Shown piece by piece: positions 1-11,413 of a DNA stretch of 64,000 bases. This DNA is from Floccularia luteovirens (Eukaryota; Basidiomycota; Agaricomycetes; Agaricales; Squamanitaceae): positions 186,001 to 250,000 of the forward strand of contig VSJF01000006.1 in NCBI GenBank assembly GCA_009739215.1, given 5' to 3'. Positions within the stretch are counted from its first letter, which is position 1. The number at the start of each line of letters is the position of its first letter. A model generated the notes under the pieces. It saw nothing but the letters and a program-made list of their open reading frames with translations. It did no database searches and was not told where the DNA came from. Made by a program: the position numbers and the translations under genes.

Positions 1-3000
1 CGACAATCCAGTATTGACAGTCATGAGTCGATTCATGTCGTGATCGTAGCCAGCCAGGATGATGATGACTTTTGACTTGAACGTTGGATGCGTTATCAGG
101 CCGACCAACTCGTCAATTGCCTCTTTGGCAAAGTGTCCCTCTCCCAGTCTGTATGCTTCGTCAACGAAAAGAACTTTGCCAAGGGCTTTCTCGAGGAGTT
201 TCTTTGTCTTTGGCCCGGTCTGCCCTACGTACTGGCCCACGAGGTCTGTTGCTGAACATTCTATGACATCACGCGAAGATAAGATGCCCATGTCATAGTA
301 AACTTGGCCCATTTTTCTGGCAACTGTCGTCTTGCCGGTACCTATCATAAAATCAGCTACGATGATGACATGACAAAGGAATATCTTGCGTACCTGGTGG
401 GCCTTTGAAAATGAAGTTAGTTGGGATTTGCTCCCGAGGATCCAATTTCCTCTTTTTCGAAACCTCGGCAATCTTCTGATAGTTCTTCAGTTTAGTGACA
501 ATATGCTCGCTTCCTACTATGTCTTCGAATAGCTTGTCAAGATTCGTCGAGGCATTTGCATTACGTTGATAGTCTGGGTCGAAGTCTTGTGGCTCGAAAA
601 CAATGTCTATTGGTCTTTGATGTGCTGGGATACGAGAGAACCTTCCCATATAATGAGCCTTTGCCTGCCCAATCGCGTTCTCTACGTCTCCTGCATTTCC
701 GAAGTTTGGTCGATTGCGAGCACGATCTAATAATTCGATGGCAACGTTCTTTGCATCAGCTGTCGCGTCCAGGTTCTGGTCTTTCATTTTTAGCTCGAGA
801 ATTTGAAGCAGCTCGGCGTTGTTGAAATCGGCAAAGTTGAATGCATCTTCGATCTTGAAACGTCTTGACAAGCCAGGGTTTACGTTCTGTTTAAATAGGG
901 TTGTATACGCTCGATAAATTGTGAAATTTAATATTTACCTGAAACATCTCAACCATTTGGTCCTTATATCCAAGCATCAGCACGCAGCGATCATCTCCAG
1001 GGACGCTTTGGACTTCCGCGACAATCGTATCAATAACGGACGTCTTGTAGATGTTTGTCTGGCTCCCTTTTCCAGTCTCGCCTCCTTCGTATAGCATGTA
1101 TGCCTCGTCAATAATAAGAACCTTCCCGACCGTCGTTTGCAGTATTGCTTTCGTATTAGTTTCCGATTCTCCCAAAGCTGAACCCACGAAGTCTGAGGGG
1201 TTTTTAATTACAACTATGAACATCTTATTAGTATTTGTTCCATCATGAATCCCAATATACTCACCCTCGCCATTGCTAAGAAGCCTCAGCTCAGCTAGTA
1301 TCGCTCCGTACAACTTCGCGACTGAGGTTTTTCCTGTCCCAGGTGAACCCAGAAAGACGCGGTTCAAGGATACTTCCAATGGCTCTTTCTCGCTCAATTC
1401 GCGGTGGTAGTTTGTCTGCATCATGTCGAATAGATTTCGAACAGATTCTTTAACATCGGTTAGACCAATTAGGGCTTGTAATCTCTTCCACGCCTTGCTC
1501 TGGGCCATCGCTGCAGACGGCTCTGGTCCGATGAGGTCTTCGGCGGACAGAAGGAAATCATCAGGCATGTTCCCCTTTTTGCGCTCGTTATGGATCCTGA
1601 CCGCCTGGTTTTTAAGGATGAGATCGAATACTGTTGTTAACTCTCTCGCATTGCCGAATCCATTGCGACCGCGACGTCTTCCAACTCGACGAATCGCGAT
1701 CCGTGTATACAGTCCTCTTACACCACCTTCTACCTTCATTCTGCCCTCGAATCTTTTTTCGATCAAACCCTCGAGCATGTGGAGTAATTCGTTGTCCTTG
1801 TAATCATCAAAGCGGAAGGAATAAGGAACTCGACTGGGCAATCCAGGATTGTGTTCGAAGAACTTCTCCATTTCTTTCGTATATCCCGCGAAAATGAACA
1901 CCAATTTTCCGACGTTGTTCTCCATTTCTGCCAGAAGGAAATCAAGGACTTGTTTGCCAGACATGTTATGTGCGCTTGTGAGTTGATAAGCTTCGTCGAC
2001 AAAAATGGCACCTCCGCCTCCACTTTTCACTTGGTCAAGTTGCTTCTTGATGGCGTCGACACCCTCAGATCCAAGGCTAGAACCGGTCGTCTCTATAAAC
2101 ACATCTCCCGGAAGAACACCGACGGAGGACAAGAATTTTGCGTAATGTCTGGCAACCGTGGTCTTGCCTAAAGAACGCAACGTAAGTCGAGGTTAGTCTG
2201 GTGATCGCATAAAAATACATACCTGTCCCAGGATTTCCCAACAGAACAGTATTAAACCTATCCTTTTTCAATGAGGTACCCTGGCGTATGGCCGTATCGA
2301 TTTTAATCTTGATATTAAGAAGTTGCTCCTTCACCGATTCGAGACCAACCATATCCATTACCGCATCTAATGACTGGTTATTTGCTCCTTCCATATCTTT
2401 CTGGCGTTGCCATTCTATTTTGGACTGCGATGGGGGAATGATCATTTCGTTGTCGGGGGTAACAGTCTTTGTTTGCGTTGAGTTATTGGGCTGGTTAGGG
2501 ACAGCATTCGAACCGGCAGCATCAGGCTGTGGAGTTTCATTCCCAGTTGTTAGCGAGGTAAGGTTCTGAACTATCCTACTCAAAAAACTTGTAGTAAACG
2601 GGGTACTGGGAGAAGCAGGTGGTGCTGGTGCTGATGATGATGCTGGTGTCGGTGTTGATGTTGATGCTGGTGCTGGTGGTGATGCTGGTGCTGGTGCTGG
2701 TGGTGTAGATGTAAAAAATCGAGGAGCAAGTTTGCTATGACCGGCTTCCCGTATATTGCGGTTTCGAGCATCCTCCAGATCACGTTGTTTTTGCTTTAAT
2801 ATATCCTCCCTTTCTTTTGCTAAGGCAGCGTCTTGCCTGATCTGTAACTCCTTGAGAATTTCTGCATCGATTTCCGCAATTCGCTGAAGGTGCGCCTGGT
2901 CATCGGCATCTTTCTTCGCTTTTGCAGCGAGGTCACGCTTGCGTTTTTCTTCAAGCTGCTTCGTCTCTCGTTCACATTTTCGACATGTCGCAGGTGTTCC

Positions 3001-6000
3001 TCTATAACATTGCCAAGTTTGTTCGTGTCCGTTAGAGCATTTGTTAGACATATTTTCCTTGCATTGCATCTTTGAGTGATCGAAGAGCTGGTGGCATTTT
3101 GACGGACAAGCGTGGACACCACATTTCAACATGACGCCGCTTAGTATAACAGGTTAGCCCATCCCTTAGTTCTTCAGTTGGCTAGAAACCATACCATGGA
3201 ATAGTACATCCACCATCGGGACACTCGCGCATGAAGTCATCCGGTTCACGTAATACTGCCTTCTTGTCCCTATGTCGCTCACAAAATACCGGGAGCCCGT
3301 CATATATATGTTTCCCATCCTTAAGAAGGTCAAATAACTTTCCCCACATCACCCCTCCCTTTTTGGATTTTTTAAACGTCTCGAAATTACCAATCATGAT
3401 CATGGCATCCCGGGCTCTCGAAAGTAAAACGTTCAAACGTTCTGGGGAAGACATGAAACCAATATCGCCGGCTGAATTACTTCTTCGTTAATGAGATAAT
3501 TACAACGTCACTTTCTTCACCCTGATAGTTATCTGTAACGATGCGTTGAGTCAGCAAAAATGATACAGGAAAATATATTCTTTTACCAATGGTAGCAAGT
3601 CGGATTGGTTTTTTGGAATACTTCGCATCGGCATGAGTTATTATTCCGGCGCTGACAAGGTCATGCGAATCAAGGTCGTTCAGGACAGGGTCATTGTCCA
3701 CCTTCAAAAGCTCTCGCAATTTCATCAGCTGTCCCAAATATGGCGTAAGAATAACAAGTTTTTCGGTCCCATAACCTTGTTGTCCAAGATAGCGTACGAT
3801 CTTCAGTACCATTCCAGGCCTCATATGAGTTCTGTTTAGAGGACGTTGAATTCATGTCGCGTTTGTCTTTTAAGCGATCGTCAGGTACGTCTTCTGGATG
3901 GTCATGGCTGATAAAAACGATGTTGTCTTGAACACCTTTCAAATTGTCCCGGTTTTTTGTGCGTGCAGCATCTACTAGCTCTGGATACGTCAAGTGTCTA
4001 ATAAGTGCCGAAATTTCGGGTCGCATCCTGTGTTGCTCCGAGAGTGTTTGGTGGGGGAACCCCCTCAAAATCAGACGCTCAAAGAGCGATCGGTTGAGAT
4101 CGTATCCTTCGCCTTTTTCGACAGTTAGGGTATAGTTATTAACTTTTGGTCGTAGTTGTCTGTGACCAAGCATCGTTCATCAATCAGTATCATCCAATAG
4201 TTGCAGTAGTACTCACTTGTGATCCCCAATGAGTATGACCTGATTTGTGCTTGAGCTCAGTGCCGTGAGCACATGGCTTTCGAGGATTTCCCCTGCTTCT
4301 TCGATCAACAATACGTTTCGGTGCAGCAGCTTGGATATCTTCAGCATATTTTGCAGCTGCGGTCGTAGTACATCCAATAATTCTCTTGCTTTCTAGAATT
4401 CCAATTACATTCTGACTGAAAGCCCGTGTTAGCCTATCTTGATACTGGTTGTACTCTTTGGCAATTGAGTAAATTTCGGCAAGCATTTCGTTTAGAATAG
4501 TCGCTGTCCACTCTGCATATTTCTTATCGCGTTTACTTTCGGGGTAGGTCCCATATGCTTGATGCCTTGCGAACGAAATCTTGATCATGGAATATGCCCG
4601 CGTCACATCCAATTGACCATTGGTTTAGAAGGTAGTTTCGGTCTACATTGCGGCCACCTTTGCCGACTCGGGTCATGCCGTCTGAAGAGGTTGGAACTAG
4701 AAAAGCCGCATGAAAACTCGGGCTCTTCAAATTCGAGATAGTCCAGTATATCTTCTTGCCGGACGTTGGAGGCTCAAGAATCTCTTAAAGGCGAGCTCCA
4801 GCTGGTTGCACAGGTCCGCTGATGTCTGCTTGAGTCCATCGAACTATAGCCCAGTCCGGCCTTTCCGCGTCGGAATGTAGAGACTTGCTTCTGAAGTGTC
4901 AAAGGTTCTGTCCTTGTGGTAGATTTTCCACCTAGACGAACCATAGACGTCCTCAGCGATTCCGATATCCAATAAGCTTGTTAAAATGTCGTCGAGTGCG
5001 TGATTCGTGTAACAAACTACCAATATCCTTTGTGTCGTAAAATCAACCAACGATTTGGCAAGTAGGGCACCGATGAAGGATTTTCCGGTACCTAAAGGCC
5101 AACACACTCATTAGAATGAACTTGTAGTTAATATGTTATCATACCTGGTGGCCCTTGAATTAAAGATACCCTTTGAGTCAAGCCCCGACAAAAGGGAAGC
5201 GCTTTGATGTGTGTCGAGTTTTATACTCTTCGTCCCAAGGATGGTCTGCAGGTCGACTGAAGGATTCCGACGAAGTGCCTCTAGCAACTGGATCGGCCTG
5301 GGAAAGGCGGCCCTTCAAGTATATCGTCCTCTTTCCAGTGTAAAAGTTCCTCCGAGAGAGGCAGACTGTTAGCTTGTTGCAGTGCTTTGAGAACGGGACC
5401 ATACGAAAACATAGGCAGTATCGATTTGTATGAGCTTGACATCACCCTTCATCTTGAGTTTGAGTAGAGCCTTAATAGTTGTCTCTTCACCCTCAAGTTG
5501 GAGGATGATCTCTGGTGGTTTCTTGGCAAGAAGTGTTTCGTCTCGGTATATGGTAGGAAAACCAATGATTTCTCCACCAATGACCAGACAGACTAGTGAT
5601 TGGTGCTTTCAGGAAATTGCGATGCTGAACCAAATACTTCTTTACGATCTTTTTCGCCCTTGAGTTGTGGAAAGTCGTTCTTTCGCCTTCAAGTATGATT
5701 CCCCATTTCGTTCCTTCTTCCCTCGTCTCCGCAATGAACATCAATTCAGCTCGAGATCACTGATGGTGACACCTTTGCGGTGTCCCTTTCTTCTTCCCAA
5801 ACATGACTTGGAAGTTCCTCCTTCATTTCATATAACATAGTCCTCCCTAAGTAGTCGAAACTGATTGTCGAGATGGTCTGCAACCCGTGTGGTCTGCCTT
5901 CTCTGGATCTTCTAAAAAATCGCTCGGTGCGAATGAAGGGCTTCTTCAGTACAGCTTATTTCCTCTGCTGTCGGGGAGAGGGCTATCTTCCGAAAATCGA

Positions 6001-6614
6001 CAAAGTCATTATCGTGCCGACCTCCCGGTGATGAACCATTGCTTATAGGCACATTGGAGCTATCGCATGTTTCAAGAACGTGCTTAATCTTCCGGCCGAT
6101 TGACCTGACAGAGTCTTCTTCATGTGACAAGATTTTTTCCAAGATCTTGGAGTTTTGCTCGTGCTCACGGTAGGGAGCTCCGGAGTCGCCTGGAAGTGAG
6201 ACAAGCTGCAATAACAGCCACGAAAACGCGTGTTCTGCCGGGGATGACAATGTCCCTTTAACGAATCCAGCGCGATATTCTGACAAAAAAATGGGGGGAT
6301 CCGATATTTTGGTGATGATAGTTCGAAGGTATTCCCCACCGTTGGTTTGAGCAACATCTTGATGTTGGAGATATTGGAGCAACTTAGTTGCTGAACCATT
6401 TAGAAAAGTGGTCGATAAATCATATTTCATCGTTGACTGTATGGCCTGTGGGCCGGCAGGACTTCCTATGATCCTAGCAATACATGCTGAAGGATCTGGT
6501 TGGTTGCAAATCGCCTCCAAGAAGTTCGCACTATTGTGAGGAGACAAATTCTGTTTTCCATTTAGAATCCCGTCGAAGTAGTTTGTTGAGCCTGTTAAGT
6601 CTCAACAGATCCAT
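1..6614 (-). CDS. Giant ZNFX1/NFX1-type SF1 helicase fused to tandem CbxX/CfxQ AAA+ modules (3' end beyond window)
   Basis: I chose the ATG at 6614; an N-terminal region follows (to about 5910), then a superfamily 1 RNA/DNA helicase of the UPF1/ZNFX1 class. Visible motifs: Walker A split by an intron (QGPPG / TGKSF, about 5090-5160), Ia CYTNHALDD, II LIEEAGE (about 4295), III GDHKQLRP, then SEQHRMRPEIS, LTPYLGQL, DNYQGEESDVV and LNVLLSRARDA (about 3420). A Cys/His-rich NFX1-like stretch (about 2930-3220), a coiled coil and a Pro/Ala-rich linker lead to three AAA+ modules. Their Walker A motifs are GNPGTGKTTVA, GSPGTGKTSVA and GPPGTGKTTVA; each Walker B contains DEAY. The gene leaves the window inside the third module. 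Introns include about 5106-5153, 4160-4216, 3137-3194, 2170-2223, 893-940 and 343-395. The helicase half contains about 22 single-base insertions (separate entry); the AAA half reads cleanly. Human ZNFX1 is an antiviral RNA sensor; a related role here is inference. Confidence 0.85.
2612..2712. repeat. Imperfect GCTGGT/GATGCT hexamer-rich tandem repeat inside a coding linker
   Basis: The plus strand shows alternating gctggtg / gatgctg / gttgatg units. On the minus strand they encode a Pro/Ala/Ser/Thr-rich linker (units such as PAPAS and TPTPAS) between the NFX1-like segment and the first AAA+ module. The unit length is a multiple of three, so copy-number changes would leave the reading frame intact. 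It probably varies in length between strains. Confidence 0.7.
3482..5947 (-). other. Cluster of about 22 single-base insertions disrupting the helicase frame
   Basis: Reading the minus strand against helicase-family expectations, the frame must drop one base at about 5943, 5916, 5886, 5839, 5806, 5785, 5744, 5712, 5594, 5411, 5307, 5287, 5173, 4946, 4862, 4819, 4775, 4701, 4542, 4317, 3816 and 3482. A further one lies near 6539. Removing one base at each point restores conserved sequence on both sides. No opposite (-1) change is needed anywhere. The region from 3482 to 1 of the same gene needs no correction. Positions are good to a few bases. The direction bias argues for insertion-type sequencing error more than for ordinary pseudogene decay. 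Confidence 0.75.
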
Positions 6615-7293
6615 TGTGTTTTCGATATGCAAGTGAAGAAAGTACTGAGAAGGTGTGAAGAGGGTGTGGTGGTATCGGTAAAAGTGCAACAAGAGTCAAC
6701 GAATACCTTCGACACGACTGCACAATGCGGAGACGGCTATCAAGTCTTCTTTATAAGTTTAACAGCATTTGAATTGAAGACAAACAGGTTAGCCATCATG
6801 TGACGAATAGCCAGTGCATTGTGCTCCTGAGTGCTTTGCATTAGAATGCGACCTCTTGCCGTTCAAATCTCGATAAAATGTCTGGAATGTTTAGAGAACG
6901 TTGCGCTCAAAGGTTGGCACAATGTATCTTAAAAAAATCGAAAAGAACAAGTGTACAAATCATTCGTTTTGATTCTTTTCCGCAGAGCAGACGGGGTCTA
7001 CCTCGAAGGTCATCACCTAGTGCAAACCTAGTGTGGCGCAATGTGATAAACGAGAGGGTGTCTGTAATAGGAAGGTATCACATCAGAGAAGTTTCTTACT
7101 TATGTAAGTAAAGCATGCCCCCTTCGGCACGGAGTCTTTCAAGGGGACAAGATTACATACAATGTCCCAGGTTGCAAGTCAAGGCAGGAAATGCTTGTCT
7201 CTCACCAGCACCGTTCAATATGTGTCGTAATAAAATCATAAAAACTGGATTACTATACAAAATACAATCATTATCGAGTTCCTTTCTCACGAA
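6615..7293. other. Intergenic, helicase-AAA promoter side and phosphoribosyltransferase 3' side
   Basis: This stretch separates two minus-strand genes. It must hold the helicase gene promoter and the downstream gene's terminator. Only short out-of-context reading frames are present and no RNA gene was recognised. Confidence 0.5.
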
Positions 7294-8406
7294 TCATAGG
7301 CGCGCAAGCTTGTCATGCGCCTCAATATCTCTGTCAAAGTAAGTACATAAGAAAATGCTATTAGAGCAATTTTTTTTTAGTTGCTTACGTAGCCTCCCAA
7401 GGGTAATCCAACCTTCAGCGATAGAAATGATCAGTAAACTTCGAAATAAGTTCCTATATACAATTGTATCAACTTACCACACATCGCCCACTTCCGCACC
7501 AGCGAAATATCTGCGCATAATCAATCAGAAATCTTGCCGTACTGATACCACAATATTCTAAGTGACTAACGGAGTGCCGTTTGGAAGTTCTGCAAGCTTC
7601 GGCTTGGCTTTATTATGAACTACAAAAATAGCAAATTGGGTTTTTCTTTCTGAGGTCTTCGCGCTGATCGACAGGATAATTTGAGAGCTCTTTCTCAACA
7701 TCCTTTTGCAGTTCAGACAGAGCATAGCTAGGATATACATTAGTGAATAAAACTTTAGCATAATCAGATCAATTACTGTAGGGTTTTCCGCGTGTCATCG
7801 ACTTCATCCTAGTTGACATGATAGAAATATACAACTTGTTACAATTGAATAACAATCGCGCGCACGCACCACTATGAGATTCTTTTTGCCAAGCAGGAGA
7901 CTTCCCGATTCAGGCCCCCTTCGAAAGTGTTAATTTCGTGATGTATGAAGATGATTAACGTCACCTACAACCACTGGGTTCGTATCACTTCACTTCCTAT
8001 CATTTCTTCTGCAAGACCATCAACTGGCTCATATAGTGAGAGTCCGATAGCTTGGATTTGTAGAGCCTTATGTACTGTGCTTTCCCGAAGGAAAGTGCGC
8101 TGGAAGTTCGATTAGTAGAGTCACCGACCTAGCATATGGAGCTCACCAAGACACGAGCTGGGAAGAATCCTCTGCATGGTGTTTATAACCCAGGACAAAC
8201 GTGAACAACTTGAAATACTGACCCTCCACCTAGTATTATAAGACATGCTTAGGGTACATTTTGAGATATAGCTAACAGAAGTTGTACTTGCCGATTGCTA
8301 TCAATAGATCAGGATTAAAGTTCGCTGCGATTGTTGGTGCTGAAGTTCGAATGAGATTATGAATATCGTTATAAGTGACCCTCAAGTGTTCTACTTGATC
8401 AGCCAT
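7294..8406 (-). CDS. XPT1: Xanthine/hypoxanthine-guanine phosphoribosyltransferase (XPT1-like)
   Basis: A purine salvage enzyme that transfers phosphoribose from PRPP to xanthine, guanine or hypoxanthine in the cytosol. The ATG at 8406 begins MADQVEHLRVTYND. Next come the glycine loop IAIGGGG-FFPARVL (split by two introns) and the PRPP-binding motif LIVDEVDDTRKTL (about 7770-7850), the hallmark of type I phosphoribosyltransferases. Further on are AIFVVHNKAKPKL, the GDVW-LDYPWE segment and an end at DKLARL-TGA (7294). About seven exons; the first intron (8230-8292) has a GC donor. One extra A in an A-run at about 7643 shifts the frame between RKKTQ and the upstream exon. With that base ignored the protein is full length, so I treat the gene as functional and the base as a probable error. 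It shares a 162-bp divergent promoter with RPC4. Confidence 0.85.
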
Positions 8407-8568
8407 TTTTTAGGACGTTTACGTTCGAGAGTTGGTGGATTTAGGGCAATGATTATCTCTAGAAAAAAAAAAGCTCCAATCACTAACTTGATAAATTTTT
8501 GATCTGTGATTTGATCATGTGAATCACATTCATTGAAACATTTCAACTCAAGAGAGAACACACAACAC
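8407..8568. promoter_or_regulatory. Bidirectional promoter between XPT1-like (-) and RPC4 (+)
   Basis: Only 162 bp separate the two start codons, which face away from each other, so both promoters must lie in or overlap this segment. An A-run (about 8462-8473) and AT-rich sequence could exclude nucleosomes. No specific factor site is claimed. Confidence 0.6.
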
Positions 8569-10131
8569 ATGTCGAATCAAAGTATGTCGAGTTTACCTTG
8601 CTCTCCAACATACTTCGTATTCAATAATATCTAGATGGTCCCTCGAGCTCTGGCTCATCGATACCTAAAGCCATAGGGAGTCTCGCGAAAAAACAGAGCG
8701 ATGTAACAAGACAGGGCACACAAAAGTTAAAATTTGTTCCTACTCTACCACAAAGGCGGAAAAAGGAGTGAGTACCATTGATTGTATTATCTGGTCTGTT
8801 TTGATCACTAAATGACTATCAAGAGAAGTTAAACCAGTTCGTGTTCAAACGTACTTACACACAAACATCCTGTTATTGAAAATGCAACAAATCAGGAGCA
8901 AAAGGCTGAACCAGTCGCTTCTTCTTCGCAAGGAGACAGGGGTCGTGGACGCGGTGCATCCCGTGGGGATGGTGGTAGCACAGGGAGAGGACGGGGACGA
9001 GGTGCACCACCCGTGTTAGAGATGACTGCGAGTGGACCTTTTGCAATGGGACCAGCCCTTGCTGGTAGCAGTGCGAAACGATCGATTCCTCGCTCTAACC
9101 TTGCTCCAATCGTGCCATCTCCTGGGACAGCTCCACTGCCTGGAGGCGGTCTCACCAAGACTGTCATCCCTTTGCTAAAGAAGGAAGATGTTGATAGCAA
9201 AGGGAAAGGCAAACAAAAACAAGAGGAAGACGACGAAATATACTCAGAACCTGATGAAGGGGTGGAAATAATCGACATGGAACATGTCCGCGATATGGAC
9301 TGGATGGCACCAGACAGTTTGCGTAAAGAGCGGCCCGTTAAGAAAGTGAAGAAAGAGGAGAAAATAGGTATGTAAAAATATTTGTATGTGTAATTATTCA
9401 ACTCATACATCACAGAGAGTGGGGACATTAATATAGCCAACGCTCTTGACCTGAGTGAGAGTGAGGAAGAAGAAGAGTACGAAGATATCTTCGACAACTT
9501 CACTGGCCAACCTGATTCGGATGCTGTAAGTATATTTCTACATTCCCTCTTTAAACTACTAACACCACTTCAGGATCCATCTATGCGTGAAGAGAGATTG
9601 TTTTTATTTCAGTTTCCAAAACCCTTTCCCACATTCGTGTCGGGAACAACACAAGACGGAGATGTGCAAATGCAAGAACCACCAATATCACCAAGTGTTA
9701 AGAGGGTATCTTTCGCGGCAGACGTCAAGCCAGGAAGCACACCAGAAACCCCTCGGGCGACATCAACTGCAATATCAACAGACCACGATGTAAAGGTCGA
9801 CGGTGTAATTGGCCAACTAGAAATTTATAAAAGTGGCGCCGTCAAGATTCGTCTTGAAAATGGAATTCTGCTTGATGTATGTTACTTGTCTGAACTTTAT
9901 GATTACCACTCACTCTAGTTTCTGAAGGTTAATGCAGCGTCACAACCGTCTTTCTTACAACAGGCCGTCCACTTGGATAAAACAGAAAAGCGTCTTATTG
10001 TGCTTGGGGAAGTTAACAAGCAGTTTATAGTCTCCCCACATGTCGAAACTCTTCTAGCCGCAATGGAGAAAGCAGAGAAAGTGGCATTTACGCTTGAGGG
10101 GGAGGAAATTTTGATCAAAATCGATGCTTAA
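8569..10131 (+). CDS. RPC53: DNA-directed RNA polymerase III subunit RPC4 (Rpc53/POLR3D)
   Basis: A subunit of RNA polymerase III that dimerises with RPC5 (Rpc37) and acts in initiation, termination and reinitiation at tRNA and 5S genes. The ATG at 8569 is followed by an intron after four codons (donor about 8582). The N-terminus carries the basic LKFVPTLPQRRKKE motif typical of the family. Next comes an RG-rich stretch (GRGRGASRGDGG), acidic tracts (SESEEEEEYEDIF), and the C-terminal RPC4 domain with GQLEIYKSGAVKIRLENG, ASQPSFLQQAVHLD and a final GEVNKQFIVSPHVE block, ending at TAA 10131. The C-terminal domain is the most conserved part of the family, and all exons join without frame problems. 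Nuclear. Divergently transcribed from the phosphoribosyltransferase gene. Confidence 0.92.
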
Positions 10132-11413
10132 TTCAGAAGACTTGTCACCAGACATCTGCTTGGGCAATCTATAAGAAGTCGCACCTATTTTATAAATCAT
10201 GTCCTGTTTTGCATTGAAAGAGTCCTCTGCTGAGCCTTATGATACCATTAGCGTACAACCTACAAGGCAAACTACGTCGTTAATAACATCAATATCAATG
10301 CAGACACCGAAAGTCTTTTGTCGCCGACTTGCATTGATCGCCGTGCATGTTAAACAGCTGTGAATCAAGCACGACTAGAAATCATTGTCTCCCGTTCTTG
10401 GATGCCTCCGTAATTTTCGGCCGTTGATTAGTTTTTGCCAGGTTCCCTACATCAGTAGCAGGAACCATCGTTATCATTCATCTCTAATCGAGCTGTGAAC
10501 GGTGCGCCAACTAATATATTCTACATCTTGCGCATCACAAATGGGCCATCATCATAAACGTGCAGTAAAGATACATATGTACCCTCAAATTTTTAACCTA
10601 TCCAGATTGTATGATAGTTTTGTGGGTACAACTTGGCTTGTCGTATTTCACATTCAAAATTTTCAAGGCTTGGACTTGAACCTTTTCCCCTTGTTCAGAT
10701 AATTCAATGTACTGGTGTACTAATTTTCCTTGCGCCACTCATTGTAGTTAGCGGATCATGCATCATGCATCAGACCGACCACCGCACCTTCTCCTGCCGG
10801 CACCCAGTCACATGGAACACCGGATTAGTTCTGATTCCGCTCCTGAACGTGAGGACTCGAATTTAGAAACATCACATGAAGCTCGCATTTGTGCATATGT
10901 TGATGGTGCAAATTTGTGGTGCGTACCTCAACGTAAGTTATTTGACATATCTTATTATCTTAGCGCGCAATTTTACGTTAGGCCCTGGTGAAAAGATGGT
11001 TTTGTGGCAGAACCTTAAGATTGTATCTAATTGAGTCCTCATTTGTGCAGTTTTGCCAGACTGACACAGGGCGTTTGGTGACAGAAAAAGGTGATGAACG
11101 TGTCTTGCAAAGAAGTAAAAAAGGATGTGGTTGTGCTGAGCTGATATCAGATTCGATTGTTTACCTCGTGCTAAATTATCCGGAGATTGGTCCATAAAAG
11201 GTAATTCATAATTTCACGGACATGAATCCAATCTGAGCTGGCCGATATCCAACGCCGTCATCCAGTGGCCTTCTTAAAGGTCTCTGCTTCTTTGAGCGCT
11301 TTTTTTTTGAGGTTAACAGTTTCTTTCCTCTCGGTATACACTGCATAACTCTGCTCCCCAAGTGGACGGTTCAAAGTTCTTTTTTGGTGTAACATCAGGC
11401 ATTTCATCAAAAG
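10132..11413. other. 1.3-kb intergenic stretch
   Basis: It lies between the RPC4 stop and the start of the SLC35F-type transporter. Several plus-strand frames of 60-80 codons exist (for example 10633-10991) but show no family resemblance, no convincing splice logic and no biased composition. It most likely holds the RPC4 3' UTR and transporter promoter; a lineage-specific small gene cannot be excluded. Confidence 0.4.

Noticed and set aside
3480..5744. Several short minus-strand reading frames that could be annotated as five or six separate small helicase genes
   Set aside because: They are consecutive pieces of one helicase in three alternating frames; motif order and spacing are those of a single protein.
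6800..6870. gttcaaatc at about 6859 resembling a tRNA B box, with a tagccagtg A-box-like element upstream
   Set aside because: No cloverleaf, acceptor stem or anticodon arm can be folded from the surrounding bases.
8892..9503. 203-codon minus-strand frame, Ser-rich
   Set aside because: It lies entirely opposite RPC4 exons and introns and its Ser/Leu composition is the mirror of RPC4's acidic and Gly/Arg tracts.
10502..11197. Several 65-77-codon plus-strand frames in the gap after RPC4
   Set aside because: Chance length, no composition bias, no splice pattern linking them and no recognisable motif.
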